A DNA stretch of 64,000 bases from Aselliscus stoliczkanus (Eukaryota > Chordata > Mammalia > Chiroptera > Hipposideridae), in assembly GCA_033961575.1 (NCBI GenBank), contig CM066735.1:30523501-30587500 (forward strand). Reading direction: 5' to 3'. Both the position numbers and the translations under genes were made by a program. Under the pieces are notes generated by a model that worked only from the letters and a program-made list of their open reading frames with translations, was not told the origin of the DNA and did no database searches. Shown piece after piece: positions 1-13,337 of this stretch (the stretch's first letter is position 1; every line of letters begins with the position of its first letter).

Positions 1-544
1 GTTTTCACAAGGTTGCATTGCCAAAATGTCTATTTCTACTCAGGCTTTCATTTTACAGCCCCTTTCCTAATTATCCTTTACAGGGGTGATTTATCATCTC
101 ACATACTAAAGATAAAATTCCCCTGGCTTAGGAAAGAAGAATGGATGTTATCTGATAACATATTCATGCAACAAAAACTCGTGGGTGGGGAGGTCTTACT
201 ACATATACAGAACATTTTCCTCTTGACAATTTTTTCTTCTTTACACATCAAAGGCAAGAATATATAGTCAGCCAAATAGTTAACTAATTTATTGACTTAG
301 GAAAATTGTCCCTTTTCAGTCAAGGAGGAGAGTTTGTTCTGAGTTAGACCATAGTTAATTTACTTGTGTGATTGCTTTCGTGTTTTTATATGCTATTCCT
401 CTTTCCCCACAAATTCTGTTTTCTTCTTATATACAACCTGTGTAGAATTAAATGTTTTCATAATTGACTTACATGTTTCATGGGCCAGTTTTACTGCTAT
501 ATAGTTGTTCATCAAAGCATTATTTTACTTAAATTTTTATTTGA
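1..544. other. Intergenic, nothing recognised
   Basis: AT-rich sequence with no gene or repeat that I can name. The last 14 bases (531-544) are the left target duplication of the SINE that follows. Confidence 0.4.
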
Positions 545-737
545 GGGCCGGCCAAGTGGCGCGGTGGTTAAGCGCTGGCTTGGGAAGCTGGCGGCCCCAG
601 TTCGGGTCCCACATATGAGGGCCAGTGACACTGCCCTCAAAACAAAACAAAAAGCAAACAAACAAAAAAAAAACCAAAAAAACAACAACACAACACACAA
701 CACCACATACCACACCATAACAAAACACAAAACACAA
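545..737 (+). repeat. tRNA-headed SINE (type A) with A-rich tail
   Basis: It starts gggccggccaagtggcgcgg and contains the box A-like tggttaagcgc and box B-like ttcgggtccc segments, then gagggccagtgacactgccc and a long A/C-rich tail. It is flanked by a 14-bp target duplication (aaatttttatttga at 531-544 and 738-751). Open frames across it are spurious. Confidence 0.9.
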
Positions 738-751
738 AAATTTTTATTTGA

Positions 752-1579
752 AGATCTCAAAAAACTGGCTATGATTATACCTCCTTGTAAAAATAATTGT
801 TATCCTGCTTTTGATTAAGGTGGAGAGATCGAAAAATTATCCAGAGACCTCAGTGGCTCAGGGGATCGATCAATAGCTGTAATATTTCCTATACCTCGGA
901 TGACCTTGAGCCTTGACATTCCTGCAACAAAAAAGCATTCCCAGGCCTTAGGCCCCAGATCTCCATTTGTAAGTACTTTCAGCCTCAAAAGAGCTTTTAC
1001 GGTTTGGTTTTGTCACCTTTAGTATATGATACCCTAATAATACAGCATTTACACCCTTGAGGAGACTATTGTAAAGATACATGTGGTGAATTGCAGTTTT
1101 GGCAAAGCACAAATTTTAATCATGAAATGTTTAAGGCAGGTGCGGTAGCCCTTGGTAATTGTGATACCAGCAACTCACCCATTGCCCACAGAGCTCCACA
1201 GCTTTTTTCCTGAAGTTTCCTGAAGTTATAGAAATACTCTTGTGAAATGTCAGTTGATGGTACTTGTAGTGGAATGAAGAAATCTGAGAAAAATGATCAT
1301 TCCTAGACTGAAAATTAGAAGTTTTGTAAGGAAAATCGTTCTGTGTGATAGTTCTTCCACAAGTTTGTTGCCCAGGATGTTACTGGTCTTATGGGGACTG
1401 AAAAAAGAAGGGTTTTAGGAGATGCTTCTTGAAAAACACATCCTGTGGCTGGCCCAAAACTTAGGACATTCTAGATCAACCAATCTTCCTTTCATTTTCT
1501 TTTTTTAAATTTTTTTATCAATTTCTTTATTGCAAGATTTATAACAATGTTTACTGTATTGATGTGTATACCTAATTTG
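752..1579. other. Intergenic, nothing recognised
   Basis: No gene or nameable repeat. A T-rich stretch at about 1500-1520 may belong to the 3' end of the following antisense L1. Confidence 0.35.
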
Positions 1580-2675
1580 TTTTTAATCTTATTTATTGAG
1601 ATATAATTGACATATTAGTTTAAGGTGTTCAGCATAATGATTTGATAAATGTATATTTTGCAAAATAATCACTTTAAGTCTAGTTAACACATCACCACAC
1701 GTAGTTAAAACTTGTTTCTTGTGACAAGAACTTTTAAGATCTACTCTCTGGGCGACATTCAAATATGCAATAACTATGGATTAAATCCCAGGACTTACTT
1801 ATTTTATAACTGGAAGTTTGTAACTTTTGACCGCCTTCACCCATTTTTCCCACCCTGCCATTCCGTGACTCCGGCGCCACCCATCTTTTGTTCTCCACAT
1901 CTGTGAGTTTTGTTTTTGCCTTTTTTTAAGATTCCACATATAAGTGAGATCATATAGCATTTGCCTTTCTCTGTCTTACTTATTTAGTAGACTGACTTCA
2001 CTGTCCACCCATGTTATCACATATGGCAGGATTCCCTTCTTTTTATAGCGAAATAAATACTCTATTATGTGTGTGTATCATACGTACATACATACTACAT
2101 TTTCTTTATCCATTCATTCATCAATGAACATTAGGCTGCTTCCATGTCTTGGCTATTGTAAATAATGCAGCAATGAACATTCAAGTTAGTGCTTTCATTT
2201 TCTTTGGATAAATAACCAGAAATGTAATTGCTGAATCATATGGTAGTTCTATTTTTAATTATTTGAGGAATTTCAATACTGTTTTTTGTAGTGGCTGCAC
2301 CAATTGACATTTCTACTAACCGTGCACAGCATTTTCTTTTCTGCACATCGTGGCCAACACCGGCTATCTCTTTTTTATGATAGTCATTCTAACAGCTGTG
2401 AGACATCTCATTGTGGTTTGGTTTGCATTTCCCTCATGATTAGTGATGTTGAGCACATTTTCAGGTGCTCGTTGCTTGTCTGTGTATATTCGTTGGAAAA
2501 ATGTCTATTCAGATCTTCTTCCCATTTTTTTAATCATATTTTTTGTTTTTTGCTATTGAAGTAAATGAGATCTTTATATATTTTGGATATTGACCCCTTA
2601 TTGCCTTTTCATTTTGTTGATAGTTTCCTTTGTGCTAAAGTTTTTTTAGTTTTATGTAGTCACATTTATTTATTT

Positions 2676-3078
2676 ATTTATTTAAGATTTTTTTAAATTG
2701 GGGAATTGGGGGACAAGTTACTGTCCTTTTGTTCTTCATTCTAGTTAAGGGCGTTGCTTCTCTGGCCTATGTTGGTATTATCATTGCCCTCTTCCCGGGT
2801 GAGGCAGATTGGTCACTGGCCTCTGGATGGCCATTCATGGCAGCTATTGGCAGCTCAGTCCAGCTGCCAGCCACTCACACTCACTGTAGCCTATGGCAGC
2901 CCACTGCAGCAGGGGCTGCAGCCTACACCGTTGCCAGGACTCACGCAGCCCAGCTCCAGGTTGAGCTGTTGTTCATCATCTTAGCTGTAGCAGTGTCACT
3001 GGCCCTCATATGTGGGATCCGAACCAGGGCTGCTGGCATCCCAAGCCAGCTCTTAACCAGTGCGCCACTTGGCTGGCC
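2676..3078 (-). repeat. Long composite SINE (tRNA head plus about 300-bp body)
   Basis: On the minus strand it opens ggccagccaagtggcgcact, has the same tRNA-like head as the short type-A SINE, then a unique body (gctgcagcccctgctgcagt region) and ends near ccccaattcccc plus an A-run. It is flanked by cacatttatttattt at 2661-2675 and 3079-3093. A second copy lies at about 35721-36115. Confidence 0.85.
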
Positions 3079-4937
3079 CACATTTATTTATTTTTGTTTT
3101 TGTTGTGTTAGATTTGCTGTTAGTGTTAGATTCAAAATAGTCATCGTCAAGACCTATGTCAAGGAGCTTACTGCATATATATATTCTTGTAGGAATTTTA
3201 TGGTTTCAGGTCTTATGTTTATATCTTTAATCCAGTTTGAGTTAATTTTTGTGGGTACAAGACAGTGGTTTAGTTTCATTCTTTTGCATGTAGCTGTCCA
3301 GTTTTTCCAGCACTATTAAAGAAACTGCCATTCCCCCAATGTATATTCTTAGCTCTATTTTGTAAATTAATTGCCCACATATTTGTGGGTTTTTTCCTGG
3401 GCTGTCCATTCTGCTCCATTGATCTATGTGTCTGTTTTTAATGCCAGCAGCATACTGTTTTGATTACTATAGTTTTGTAATGTAGTTTGAAATCAGGAAG
3501 CATGATGCTTTCTGCTTCATTCTACTTTCTCAAGATTGCTTTGACTATTAAGGGTCTTGTGATTCTATTCAAATTTTATGATAGTTCTATTTCTGCTAAT
3601 AGTGCCATTCAAATTTTAAAAGGAATTTACTTGAATCTGTAGATTCCTTTGAGTAGTGTAGACATTTTAACAATGTTAATTCTACCAATCCATGAGCATG
3701 GAATATATTTCTATTGATTTTTGTCTTTTTCAATTTCTTTCATCAATGTCTTATAGCTTTCAGTGTTCAAATCTTTCACTTCTTTGGTTCAATTTATTTT
3801 TAGGTATTTTATTCTTTTTTGATGGAATTGTAAATGGGATTGTTTTCTTAATTTTCTGATAGTATGTTATAAAGTGTATATAAACACAACTGCTTTTTGT
3901 GTATCGATTTTGTATCTTGAAACTTCACTGAATTTGTTTATTCTAATAGTGCTGTGGTGGAGTCTTTACTATTTTGTATATACAATATCATATTATCTGA
4001 AAATGTTGAGTTTTACTTCTTTGTTTCTAATGTGGATGCATTTTATTTATTGTCCAATTGCTCTGACCTGTGGGAGTTGGCATCTTTGTCTTTTTCCTGA
4101 CTGTAAAAGGAAAACTTTCAGCTTTTCACTGTTGAGTATGAAGTCAGTTGTTGGCTTGTTGTACATGGTCTTCATTATGTTGAGGGATGTTCCCTTGATG
4201 CCCACTTTGTTGAGAGTTTTCTTATCATAAATGGATGTTGAATTTAGTCAAAAGCCTTTTGTATCTGTTGAGATGATCATATGATTTTTATCCTTCATTT
4301 TGTTAACATTCCATTGTTTGATTTTCAGATGTTGAACCATCCTTGCATTTATTTCTCAAATAAATCAACCTAGATCATAGTGTATGATCCTTTTAACATA
4401 TGGTTGAATTTCATTTACCAATATTTTGTTGAGGATTTTTGCATCTATGTTCATCAGGGATATTGGCTTGTGATTTTCTTTTCTTGTGCTGTCCTTGTCT
4501 GCTTTGGGTGTTAGGATATTGTTGGCCTCGTGAATGAGTTGGATAATGCTGCCCTCGTGAAATGAGTTAGGAAGTGTTCCCTCCTCTCCTAGTTTTTGAA
4601 AAAGTTTGAGAAGGATAGTTATTAATTCTTTTTTAAATGTTTGGTAGCATTCACCTGTGAAGCCATCTGGTCCTGACCTTTTATTAGTTGAGAGATTTTT
4701 TGATTACTGATTGAACGTCTTTACTTGCAATTGGTCTGTTCAGGTTTTCTGTTTCATGATTCAGTTTTGGTAGTTTGTGTGTTTCTAGGAATTTATCCAT
4801 TTCTTTTAGGTTATCCAGTTTGTTGGCAAATAATTGTTTATAGTAGTTTTGTGATCCTTTGTGTTGCGATCCTTTGTGTTGCTTTGATATCTATTGTAAT
4901 GTTTCCTCTTTTTGTTTCTGATCTTGAGTGCTTTTGC

Positions 4938-4990
4938 ATATTCTCTCTTTCTCTCTTTTCTCTTTTCTCTTTTCTCTCTCTCTCTCTCTC
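4938..4990. repeat. CT-rich simple repeat
   Basis: A tctctttctctctttt / tctctctctc run inside the L1. Confidence 0.85.
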
Positions 4991-5191
4991 ATATCAGTAT
5001 TGTTAAAGGTTTGTTTGCTTATCTTTTTAAAAACCGTTCTGGGTTCATCGATCTTTTCTTTGGTCTTTATTTATTTTTGCTCTGATCTTTGTTATTTCCT
5101 TCTTTCAACTAACTTTGGACTTCCTTTGTTTTTCTTTTTGTAGTTCCTTGAAGTGTAAGGTTAGGTTGTTTAACGTTTGTCTTGTTTCTTT

Positions 5192-5349
5192 CTTTTTTTT
5201 TTTTTTTTTTTTTTTTTGGCTGAGCCATCCTGCCACCTGTTGGCAGCTCAACGGCAACTCAGCTCGGGCTGGCCTCGAACAGCTGTTGCTCAGAGCTCAG
5301 CTTGCACTCTTGAGCGAGCTCTTAACCAACTGAGCCACTCGGCCGGCCC
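5192..5349 (-). repeat. tRNA-headed SINE (type B)
   Basis: Antisense copy: a poly-T, then gccatcctgccacctgttgg and, at the right, accaactgagccactcggcc. The head differs from type A in having ctcagttggttaagagctc. It is inserted in the L1. Confidence 0.88.
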
Positions 5350-5412
5350 TAAATTTTATTTTTTATTTTTTTGAGGGCAATGTCAATGGCCCTCATATGT
5401 GGGACCGAACTG
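5350..5412 (-). repeat. Truncated type-A SINE fragment
   Basis: Antisense tail and 3' part of the type-A head (gagggcaatgtcaatggccc) directly abutting the type-B SINE, ending abruptly at ggaccgaactg. tgtttctt occurs on both sides of the SINE pair (5182 and 5414) as a possible target duplication. Confidence 0.7.
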
Positions 5413-6480
5413 TTGTTTCTTGATATAATTATTTATCTCTACCACCTTTCCTCTTAGAACTGCTTTTGCTGCATCCCTTTCATTTTGGTATATTGTATTT
5501 CCATTGTCTCAAGGTATTTTTATTTTTGATTTCTTCTTTGACACATTGGTGGTTCAGTAGCATGTTTAATATCCACATATTGTGAATTTTCTAGTTTTCT
5601 TATAATTGATTTCTACTTTCATGTAACTTGTCAGGATGCTTGATAAGATTTCAAACTTCTTAAATTTATGAAGATTTGTCATTTAATGTGATCTATGCAG
5701 GAAAATGTTCTATGTGTGCTTGAGAAGAACGTATATTCTGTTGCTGTGGAATGGAAATTCTTTATATTTTTGTTAAGTCCATCTGGTCTAATGTGTAGTT
5801 TAAGGACAATGTTTTTTTATTGGCTTTCTGTCAGAATGATCTATTACTGAAAGTGGGGTATTAAAGTTCCCTACTATTATTGTATTGCTGTGTATTTCTG
5901 CCTTTAGGTCTGTTATTGTTTGCTTTATATATTTATAAGCATAAATATTTATAAATGTTATATTTTCTTATTGGATTGACCCTTTTATCATCTTATAATG
6001 ACCTTCTTTGTCTCTTATTACAGTCTTTGTCTTAAAGTTTATTTTGTCTGACAGTATAGCTAACCTAGCCTTCTTTTGGTTTCCATTTGCATGGAATATT
6101 TTTTCCATCGTTTCACTTTGTTTTTGTGTGTCCTTACATCTGAAGTGAGTCACTTGTAGACAGCATACAAGCATACAGATGGTCTTTTTTTAAAAAAAAA
6201 AAATTCCATTCAGCCTTTCTCTTTCTTTTAGAATTTGGAGAATTTAGTCCATTTATCTTTAAAGTAATTATTGATAGATATGTACTTATGGCTATTTTGT
6301 TAATTGCTTTCTGGCTGTTTTGTAATTCCTTTGTTTGTCTCTTGCTCTCTTCCTTTGTGATTTGATGGTTTTCTGTTGTGGTGTGCTTATATTTCTTTCT
6401 TTTTTTATCTTTTGTGTATCTACTGTGCGTTGCGTTTTTGTCTTTTAATTATTTGTTTTTCAGTTACAGTTATCATTCAG

Positions 6481-9400
6481 TGTTATATTAGTGTCCAGTG
6501 TACAGCATAGTGATTAGACATTTGTATAATTTATGAAATGATTTTCCCAATTAGTCTAGTACTCACCTGGCACTATACATAGTTATTGCAATATATTAAC
6601 TATATTCTCTGTGCTGTACTTTTTACATCTTCATGACTATTTTGTAACTACCAATTTGTATTTCTTAATCTCTTCACCTTTTTCACCCAGCTCCCTAACA
6701 TCCCTCCTATCTGGCAACCATCAGTTTGTTTTCTGTATCTATGAGTTTTATTTCTGTTTTGTTCATTTATTTTGTTCTTTAGATTTCACATATAAGTGAG
6801 ATCATGTGGTATTTGTATTTCTCAGCCTGACTTTTTTCACTTAGCATAATACCCTCTAGGCCCATCCGTGTTTTCGCAAATGGTAAGATTTCAGTTTTTA
6901 TGGCTGAGTTATATTCCATTGTATATTTGTACCATATCTTCTTTATCCAGTCATCCATTGATGTGCACTTAGGTTGCTTCCATATCTTGGCTATTGTAAA
7001 TAGTGCTGCAGTGAACATAGGGATGCATATATCTTTTTGAATTAGTGTTTTGGATTTCTTTGGATATATATCCAGAAGTGGAATTAGTAGATCATATGGT
7101 AGATCTATTTTTAATTTTTTGAGGAAACTTCCATACTGTTTTCCATAGTGGCTGAACCAATTTGCAATCCTACCAGCAGTGTACAAAGATTCTCTTTTTC
7201 TCTGCATCCTTGCTAACACTCATTTGTTGATTTATTGATGATAGCCATTCTGACAGGTGTGAGATGGTATCTGATTGTGGTTTTAATTTGTATTTCTTTG
7301 ATCATTAGTGACATGGAACATCTTTTCATATGTCTATTGGCCATCTGTATGTCTTTTTTGGAGAAGTCTATTAAAGTCCTTCACCCATTTTTTAATTGGA
7401 TTGTTTTTTTTGGTGTTAAGTTCTTTCTAAATATTGGATATCAACTCTTTATCAGATGTATCATTGGCAAATATCTCCCCATTTAGTAGGGTGCCTTTTT
7501 GTTTTGTTGGTGGTTTCCTTTGTTGTGCAAAAACTTTTTTTAGTTGGATCTAGTCCCAGTTGTTTATTTTTTCCTTAGTTGTGTCTCCTGCCCAAGGAGA
7601 TATATCAAAAAAAAAATAATACTAGGAGCAATGTCAGAGTTTACTGCCTATGTTTATTTCTAGGAGTTTTATGGTTTCGGGTCTTACATTTAAGTCTTTA
7701 ATCCGTTTTGAGTTTATCCGTGTATATAGTTTAAGGAAATGGTGCAGTTTCATTTTTTTGCATGTATCTATCCAGTTTTCCCAACACCATTTATTGAAGA
7801 CTGTCTATATACATTGTAGATTCTTGCCTCCTTTGTCATAGGTTAAATGACCATATAGGCATGGGTTTATTTCTGGGCTCTCTATTTGTTCCATTGATCT
7901 ATGTTCCTGTTTTGATTACCATAACATACTGTTTTGATTACCATAGCCTTATTATACAGTTTGTTTGATACCAGGTAGTGTGATACCTCTAATTATTCTT
8001 CTTTGTCAAGATGGCTTTGGCTATTCAGGGTCTTTTGTGATTCCATATAAATTTTATTTATTTTTTTCATATAAATTTTGGGATTATTCTAATTATGTGG
8101 ACATGCCATTGGTATTTGATAGGGATTGCATTGAATCTCTAGATTGCTTTGGATAGTATGGACATTTTAATGATATTCTTCCTGTCCATGAGGATCGTAT
8201 ATCCTTTCATTATTTTTGTTTTCTTCAATTTCTTCAGTATCTTACAGTTTTATAAGTACAGATCTTTTACCTCCTTGGTTAAATTTATTTCTAGGTATTT
8301 TATCCTATTTGATGCAGTTGTAAATGGGATAGTTTTCTTAATGTGTCTTTCTGGTAATTGGTTTTATTGATGTATAGTAATGCAACTGATTTCTGAATAT
8401 TAATTTTTTATTCTACTGTACTGAATTCTTTGATTAGTTCTGATAATTTTTTGGTGGAATATTTAAGGTTCTCTCTATAGAGTATCTTTTCATCTGCAAG
8501 TAGTGACAGCTTTGTGCCTTTGTTTCCAATTTGGATACCATTTATTTATTTATTTAGTCTGATTGTTTTAGCTAGGACTTCCAATACCATGTTGAATAAA
8601 AGTGGTGAAAATGGACATTCTTGTTTTGTTCCTGAACTGCAAGGAAAAGGCTTCAGCTTTTTATTGTTGAGTATGATGTTAGTTGTGGGTTGTCATATGT
8701 GGCCTTTATTGTTATTATTATTACTTATTTATTTATTTATTTTTTTTGAGGGCAGTGTCACTGGCCCTCATATGTGGGACCGAACTGGGGCTGCTGGCTT
8801 CCCAAGCCAGCGCTTAACCACCGCGCCACTCGGCCAGCCCTATTATTTTGAGTTATGTTCCCTCTATCCACACTTACTGAGAGTTTTTATAAATGGATGT
8901 TGGATTTTGTCACAGGCTTTTTCTGCATCCATTGATATGATCATACAATTTTTATCCTTCATTTTGTTTGTGTGGTGTATCACACTAATTGATTTGTGGA
9001 TATTGAACCAACCTTACATCCCACTTGATCATGGTGTATGATCTTTTTAATGTGTTGCTGAATTTGGTTTGCCAGTATTTTGTTGAGGATTTTTGTGTCT
9101 ATTTTCATCTGGGATTTTGACCTATAATTTCTTTATTTGCAGTGTCTTTGGTTTTGGAAGCAGGGTAATGGTGGCCTTGTAAAATGAGCTTGGGAGATTT
9201 CCCGTTTTTGAATTTTTTAGACTAGTTTGAGAAGCATAGGTGTTAAATCTTCTTTCAATGTTCGGTAAAATTCACCTGGGAAGCCATCTGGTCCAGGACT
9301 TTTGTGTGTTGGGATGTTTGTTGATTACTGATTCACTTTAATTTGTAATAATTGGTCTGTTCAGATTTTGTTTCTTCTTGATTTAGTCTTGGAAGATTGT

Positions 9401-11113
9401 ATATTTGTAGGGATTTATTCCAGATTGTTCAATTTGTTGCCATAATTTTTCATAATATACGAGGTTGGTTTTTTTAAATCCTTTGTATTTTTGTGGTGTC
9501 TGTTGTCACCTCTTTCATTTCTGATTTTGTTTGGGTTTTCTCTTTTTCTTGTTGAGCCTGGTTAAAGGTTTATTTAATTTATCTTTTCAAAGAACTAGCT
9601 CTTGATTTCATTGATTTTTATATATATATATTTTTTAGACTTTATTTTGTTTATTTCTACTCTGAACTTTATTTTTTTCTTCCTTTCACTTCAGCTTTGT
9701 TTGTAGTTCTTTTTCTAGTTCCTTTAAGTGTAAGGTTAGATTGAGAATATTCTTATTTCTTGAGGTAGGCCTATACTGCTGTGAATTTCCCTCTTAAGAT
9801 TATTTTTGCTGTGTCCCATAGATTTTGAGTCATTGTGTGTTTTCATTTTCGTTTGTCTCAAGGTATCGTTTGATTTCTTCCTTGATCTTGTTGTTAACCC
9901 ATTCATTGTTTAGTAGCATGTTATTTAATCTCCGTGTGTTTTTGTGTTTTCAGTTTTTTTCTTTAATTTCTAGTTTCATACCATTGTGATCAGAGAAGAC
10001 GCTTGATACGATTTCAGTCTTCTTTATTGAGGCTTGTTTTGTGGCCTACTATGTGGTCTATTTTGGAAAATTTTCCAGTGCACTTGAAAAGAATATATTC
10101 TGCTGCTTTGGGGTGAAATACTCTAAAAATACAAATTAAATCCACCTGGTCTAGTGTGTCATTTAAGGCCACCGTTTCCTTGTTGATTTTCTGTCTGAAA
10201 GATCTGTCCATTGGTGTCAATGTGGTGCTAAGTCCCCTCCTATGATTGCATTACTGATGTTCTCTGCCTTTATGTTAGTCAATATTTACTTTATATATTT
10301 AGGTGCTCCTATGTTGGATGCATAAATGTTTACAAGGGTTATATCCTCTTGTTGGATTGATCCCTTTATCATTATGTAATGTCCTTCTTTGTCTCTTATA
10401 GCCTTTATTTTAAAGTCTATTTTGTCAAAGTATTGATACTCCAGCTTTTTTTTTTTTTTTTTTTTTAGTTTTCATTTGCATGAAATATCTTTTTTCATCT
10501 CTTGCAGTCTGTGTGTCTTTCAATCTGAAGTGGGTCTTTTACAGGCAGCATGTGTAAGAGTTTTGTTTTTTTATCCATTCAGCCACCCTTTCTTTTGATT
10601 GGAGTATGTAATCCATTCACATGTAAAGTAATTGTTGCTAGATATGTAGTTATTGCCTTTTTTATTATTTATATTTTTGATCTTTTCTTTTCCATCTTAA
10701 AGAAGTCCCCCTAACATTTCTGTAATACTGGTTTGATGGTGATGAACTCCTTTAGCTTTTTCTTGTCTGGAAGCTCTTTATCTCCTTTGATTTTAAATGA
10801 TAGCCTTGCTGGCGAGAGGGTAATCTTGGTTGTAGATCCTTGTTCTTCATTACTTTGAATATTTGATGCCAATCCATTCTGGCCTGCAAAGTTTCTGTTG
10901 AGAAATCAGCTGACACTTATGGGAGCTCTTTTGTACGTTAGTGGTTGCCTTTCTCTTGCTGCTTTTAGGATTCTCTCTTTGTCTTTAACCTTTTCCATTT
11001 TAAGTATAGTGTCTTTGTATGCGTTTCTTGTTTGGGACTGTGCTTCCTGGACTTTTATGTCTATTTCCATTGCCAGATTAGGAAAGTTTTCAGTCAGTAT
11101 TTCTTCAAATAGG
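6481..11113 (-). mobile_element. LINE-1, second antisense copy (3' UTR through ORF2)
   Basis: It begins with a fresh 3' UTR (cagttacagttatcattcag) right where the previous L1 stops. A 146-codon minus-strand remnant at 6779-7219 is the ORF2 C-terminal region (MEYNSAIK, ending KYHMISLICEI). Antisense endonuclease/RT sequence continues to about 10.7 kb and 5' L1 sequence to about 11.11 kb. ORF2 is broken by many stops. A type-A SINE is inserted at about 8716-8840. Confidence 0.85.
8716..8840 (-). repeat. tRNA-headed SINE (type A)
   Basis: Antisense copy with a T-rich left end, then gagggcagtgtcactggccc and a right end ccgcgccactcggccagccc, inserted in the second L1. Confidence 0.88.
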
Positions 11114-13250
11114 TTCTCAATTACTATAGGTTTTTACTTTGTGGTTATTATGAAGCTACATAAAACAACTTATGTTTATAAGTCTATTTTAACTTGATAA
11201 CAACTTAAGTTTGAATGCATTCCAACACTCCACATTTTTACCCTCCTCCACTCATATGGTTTTAGATGGCATAATTTACATATTTTTATTTTGTTTATCC
11301 CTTAACTAATTATTGTATTTTGACTCTTTTTATCTTTTACCCTCCACACCGAGTTTGCAAGTGACAAGCTCTTTAACTTTTGACATTTTAATGTGTCTTG
11401 GTGTGGGTCTCTGGGTTCATGGTTTTTGGAACTCTGTGGGCTTCTGGATCTGGATGTCTGTTTCCTTCCTCAGGTTAGGGAAATTTTCAGGCATTCTTCA
11501 AATAAGTTTTCTCCTTTTTCTCTCTCTTCTCTGTCTGGGCCCTGTGTAATGTGCATGTTGTCCCATGAGCCCTTACGCTATCTTCACTCTTACTCATTTT
11601 CTCTTTTTGCTCCTCTGATTGGGTGAGTTCCTCTGCCCTATGAGTGTGCTGTGTCTTCTGCTTCATTAGCCCCCGAAGCCCTCTATTGCATTTTTTCAGT
11701 ACACTTACTGTATTCTTCAGCTCTTGTGACTTCTCTTTGTTGGAATTCTCAATTGTTCATCCATTTTCCCCTGAGCTCCATGAGCATCTTTATGGTCATT
11801 ATTTTGAACCCTTTTTATCAAATATATCACTTATCTCCACTTAGTGTTCAACGCTGTGCCAGCTGTTGTCTCTCAAACCTTTGTGATTGTCCAAATTACC
11901 TACTTTATTCTTAGTGGCTCCCAGTAGTTGAGAGTGTTTCAAGACCTGTCCGTGTCCCAAAAGATAGGCTAAGCACCAGATTCAGGCTAGGTGGAAGCCA
12001 GACTCTGAAGCAGCAGCTTTGAAAGTATGGGAATATGCTTCTTGCAGGATACTGGGGGAAGGGCCTTTCTGTGTTCTTCTTCATTCCGAGCCTTGGGATT
12101 ATAGCCAGTTAAGAGCTGTTTCTTTGTTTGCTGTCAAGTGAACACAAGCCCACTGGCCAGCAGGCCAGCCTGCCAAGCGATTTGTCCTGCGGGCAGCAGC
12201 TATAAAAACACCTTTCTTGGAGACACTGGTACCCTGGGGCTGTGTGAAGCTAGAGCTCCAAGGTGGCCCCTCCTGGCTTCCCTGTCTCGGGAGAGTGTGG
12301 AGTCAGCCGCTAGATGTGCTGAATCAGAAGCCTACCCTTGGCCACAGCTGTGAAAACAAGCTACATGTCCTCTGTCAGAGAAAGATTGTGTGTTTCAGTC
12401 CACTGCCTGGATGGGATGGTCATGGTGTGGTAGTTGGTTAAGAACTGGTTCTCTGTTACAGTCCTGTGAGACTCGCAAATGGAAGCCCCAGTGGCCATCA
12501 GAGCCAGGTGATCAAGGGTTTTCTTCTGGATGGCAGCTGCAAATGTGTCAGCTTTTTGGGAGACAGCAGCAACCTGGAGGGAGGCACAGGGAGTGTGAAG
12601 ATAGCACTAGCCCTCTGAGGTTTCTGGAGAGGCTTACCGTCAGCGTTTAGATGGGTTATTAGAAGCCTGCCCCTTGGGTTGCACCTAGAGCCAGGCCCCT
12701 GGATGTGTGTTAAACTAGATGTCTACCCTTCAGGCTGACCCTTTAAGATCAGCAAATAGGCCTCTTTCACAGAAAGACTGGGCACTTTTAGTCCGCTGTC
12801 TCTGGGCTGAGCCCTTGGGTAGGTGAGTCTGTGCCTGCGAGCCTTTTAAGAACTGCTCTCAGGTTGCTATTGCCTTGTGGGTCTCATGGATGCAAGCCCA
12901 TTGGGTTTCAAAGCAAGATGTTTGGGGGGCTCATCTTTCATTCACAGGTCTTAACATTTGGGGTGACCCGTTGGGGTTCAAACCCCTTCACTCCTCAGGG
13001 TTATGACTTCCTTCCCAGTTGTGGTTTGCTCTGCTGGGGATGGGGTTTTTGGCAAGACAGTGTCTCAGCCTCTCCTACCTACTTCTCCTTTGGCCAATGT
13101 ATGAATCAGTCGGCTAGTTTTTGTGTTTCTTTCAGAGGAAATTGTTCTGTAGGTAGTTGTCGATTTGGTGTGTCCATGGCGGGAGGAAGTGTGTTCAGGA
13201 TCCTCCTGTGTTGGCATCTTGAACCAGAACCCTGTTGTGTGTTTAATTTC
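11114..13250 (-). mobile_element. LINE-1 5' region, third antisense fragment
   Basis: From about 11370 the sequence repeats, in diverged form, the L1 stretch already seen at 10980-11113 (...aggttagggaaattttcagg...). It therefore belongs to a separate L1 copy or to a duplicated L1 segment. It then passes into GC-richer 5' UTR-like sequence ending near tggcatcttgaaccagaacc at about 13225. The short open frames here are noise. Confidence 0.6.
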
Positions 13251-13337
13251 TAAGAGAGAGGATATGGTATGTGATCACGGAAGACTTTTCCCTGGGGCAC
13301 ATGAACCTGTATTATTTGCATGACTACATACAATAAA

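Larger units (their letters stand above)
1580..6480 (-). mobile_element. LINE-1, antisense, 5'-truncated and SINE-interrupted
   Basis: Reading left to right, the L1 3' UTR (ttattgagatataattgaca), then antisense ORF2 landmarks such as ttggctattgtaaataatgc near 2150 and the reverse-transcriptase region, run to about 6.48 kb. The element is on the minus strand. Its frames are riddled with stops, so it is an old copy. Two later SINE insertions split it (2676-3078 and about 5192-5412). The 5' part is missing. Confidence 0.85.

Noticed and set aside
545..660. tRNA-like boxes at many sites (e.g. ggttaagcgctggcttgg)
   Set aside because: These are heads of dispersed SINEs with A-tails and target duplications, not tRNA genes.
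2729..3319. 196-codon open frame on the plus strand
   Set aside because: It lies over the antisense composite SINE and adjoining L1; not a gene.
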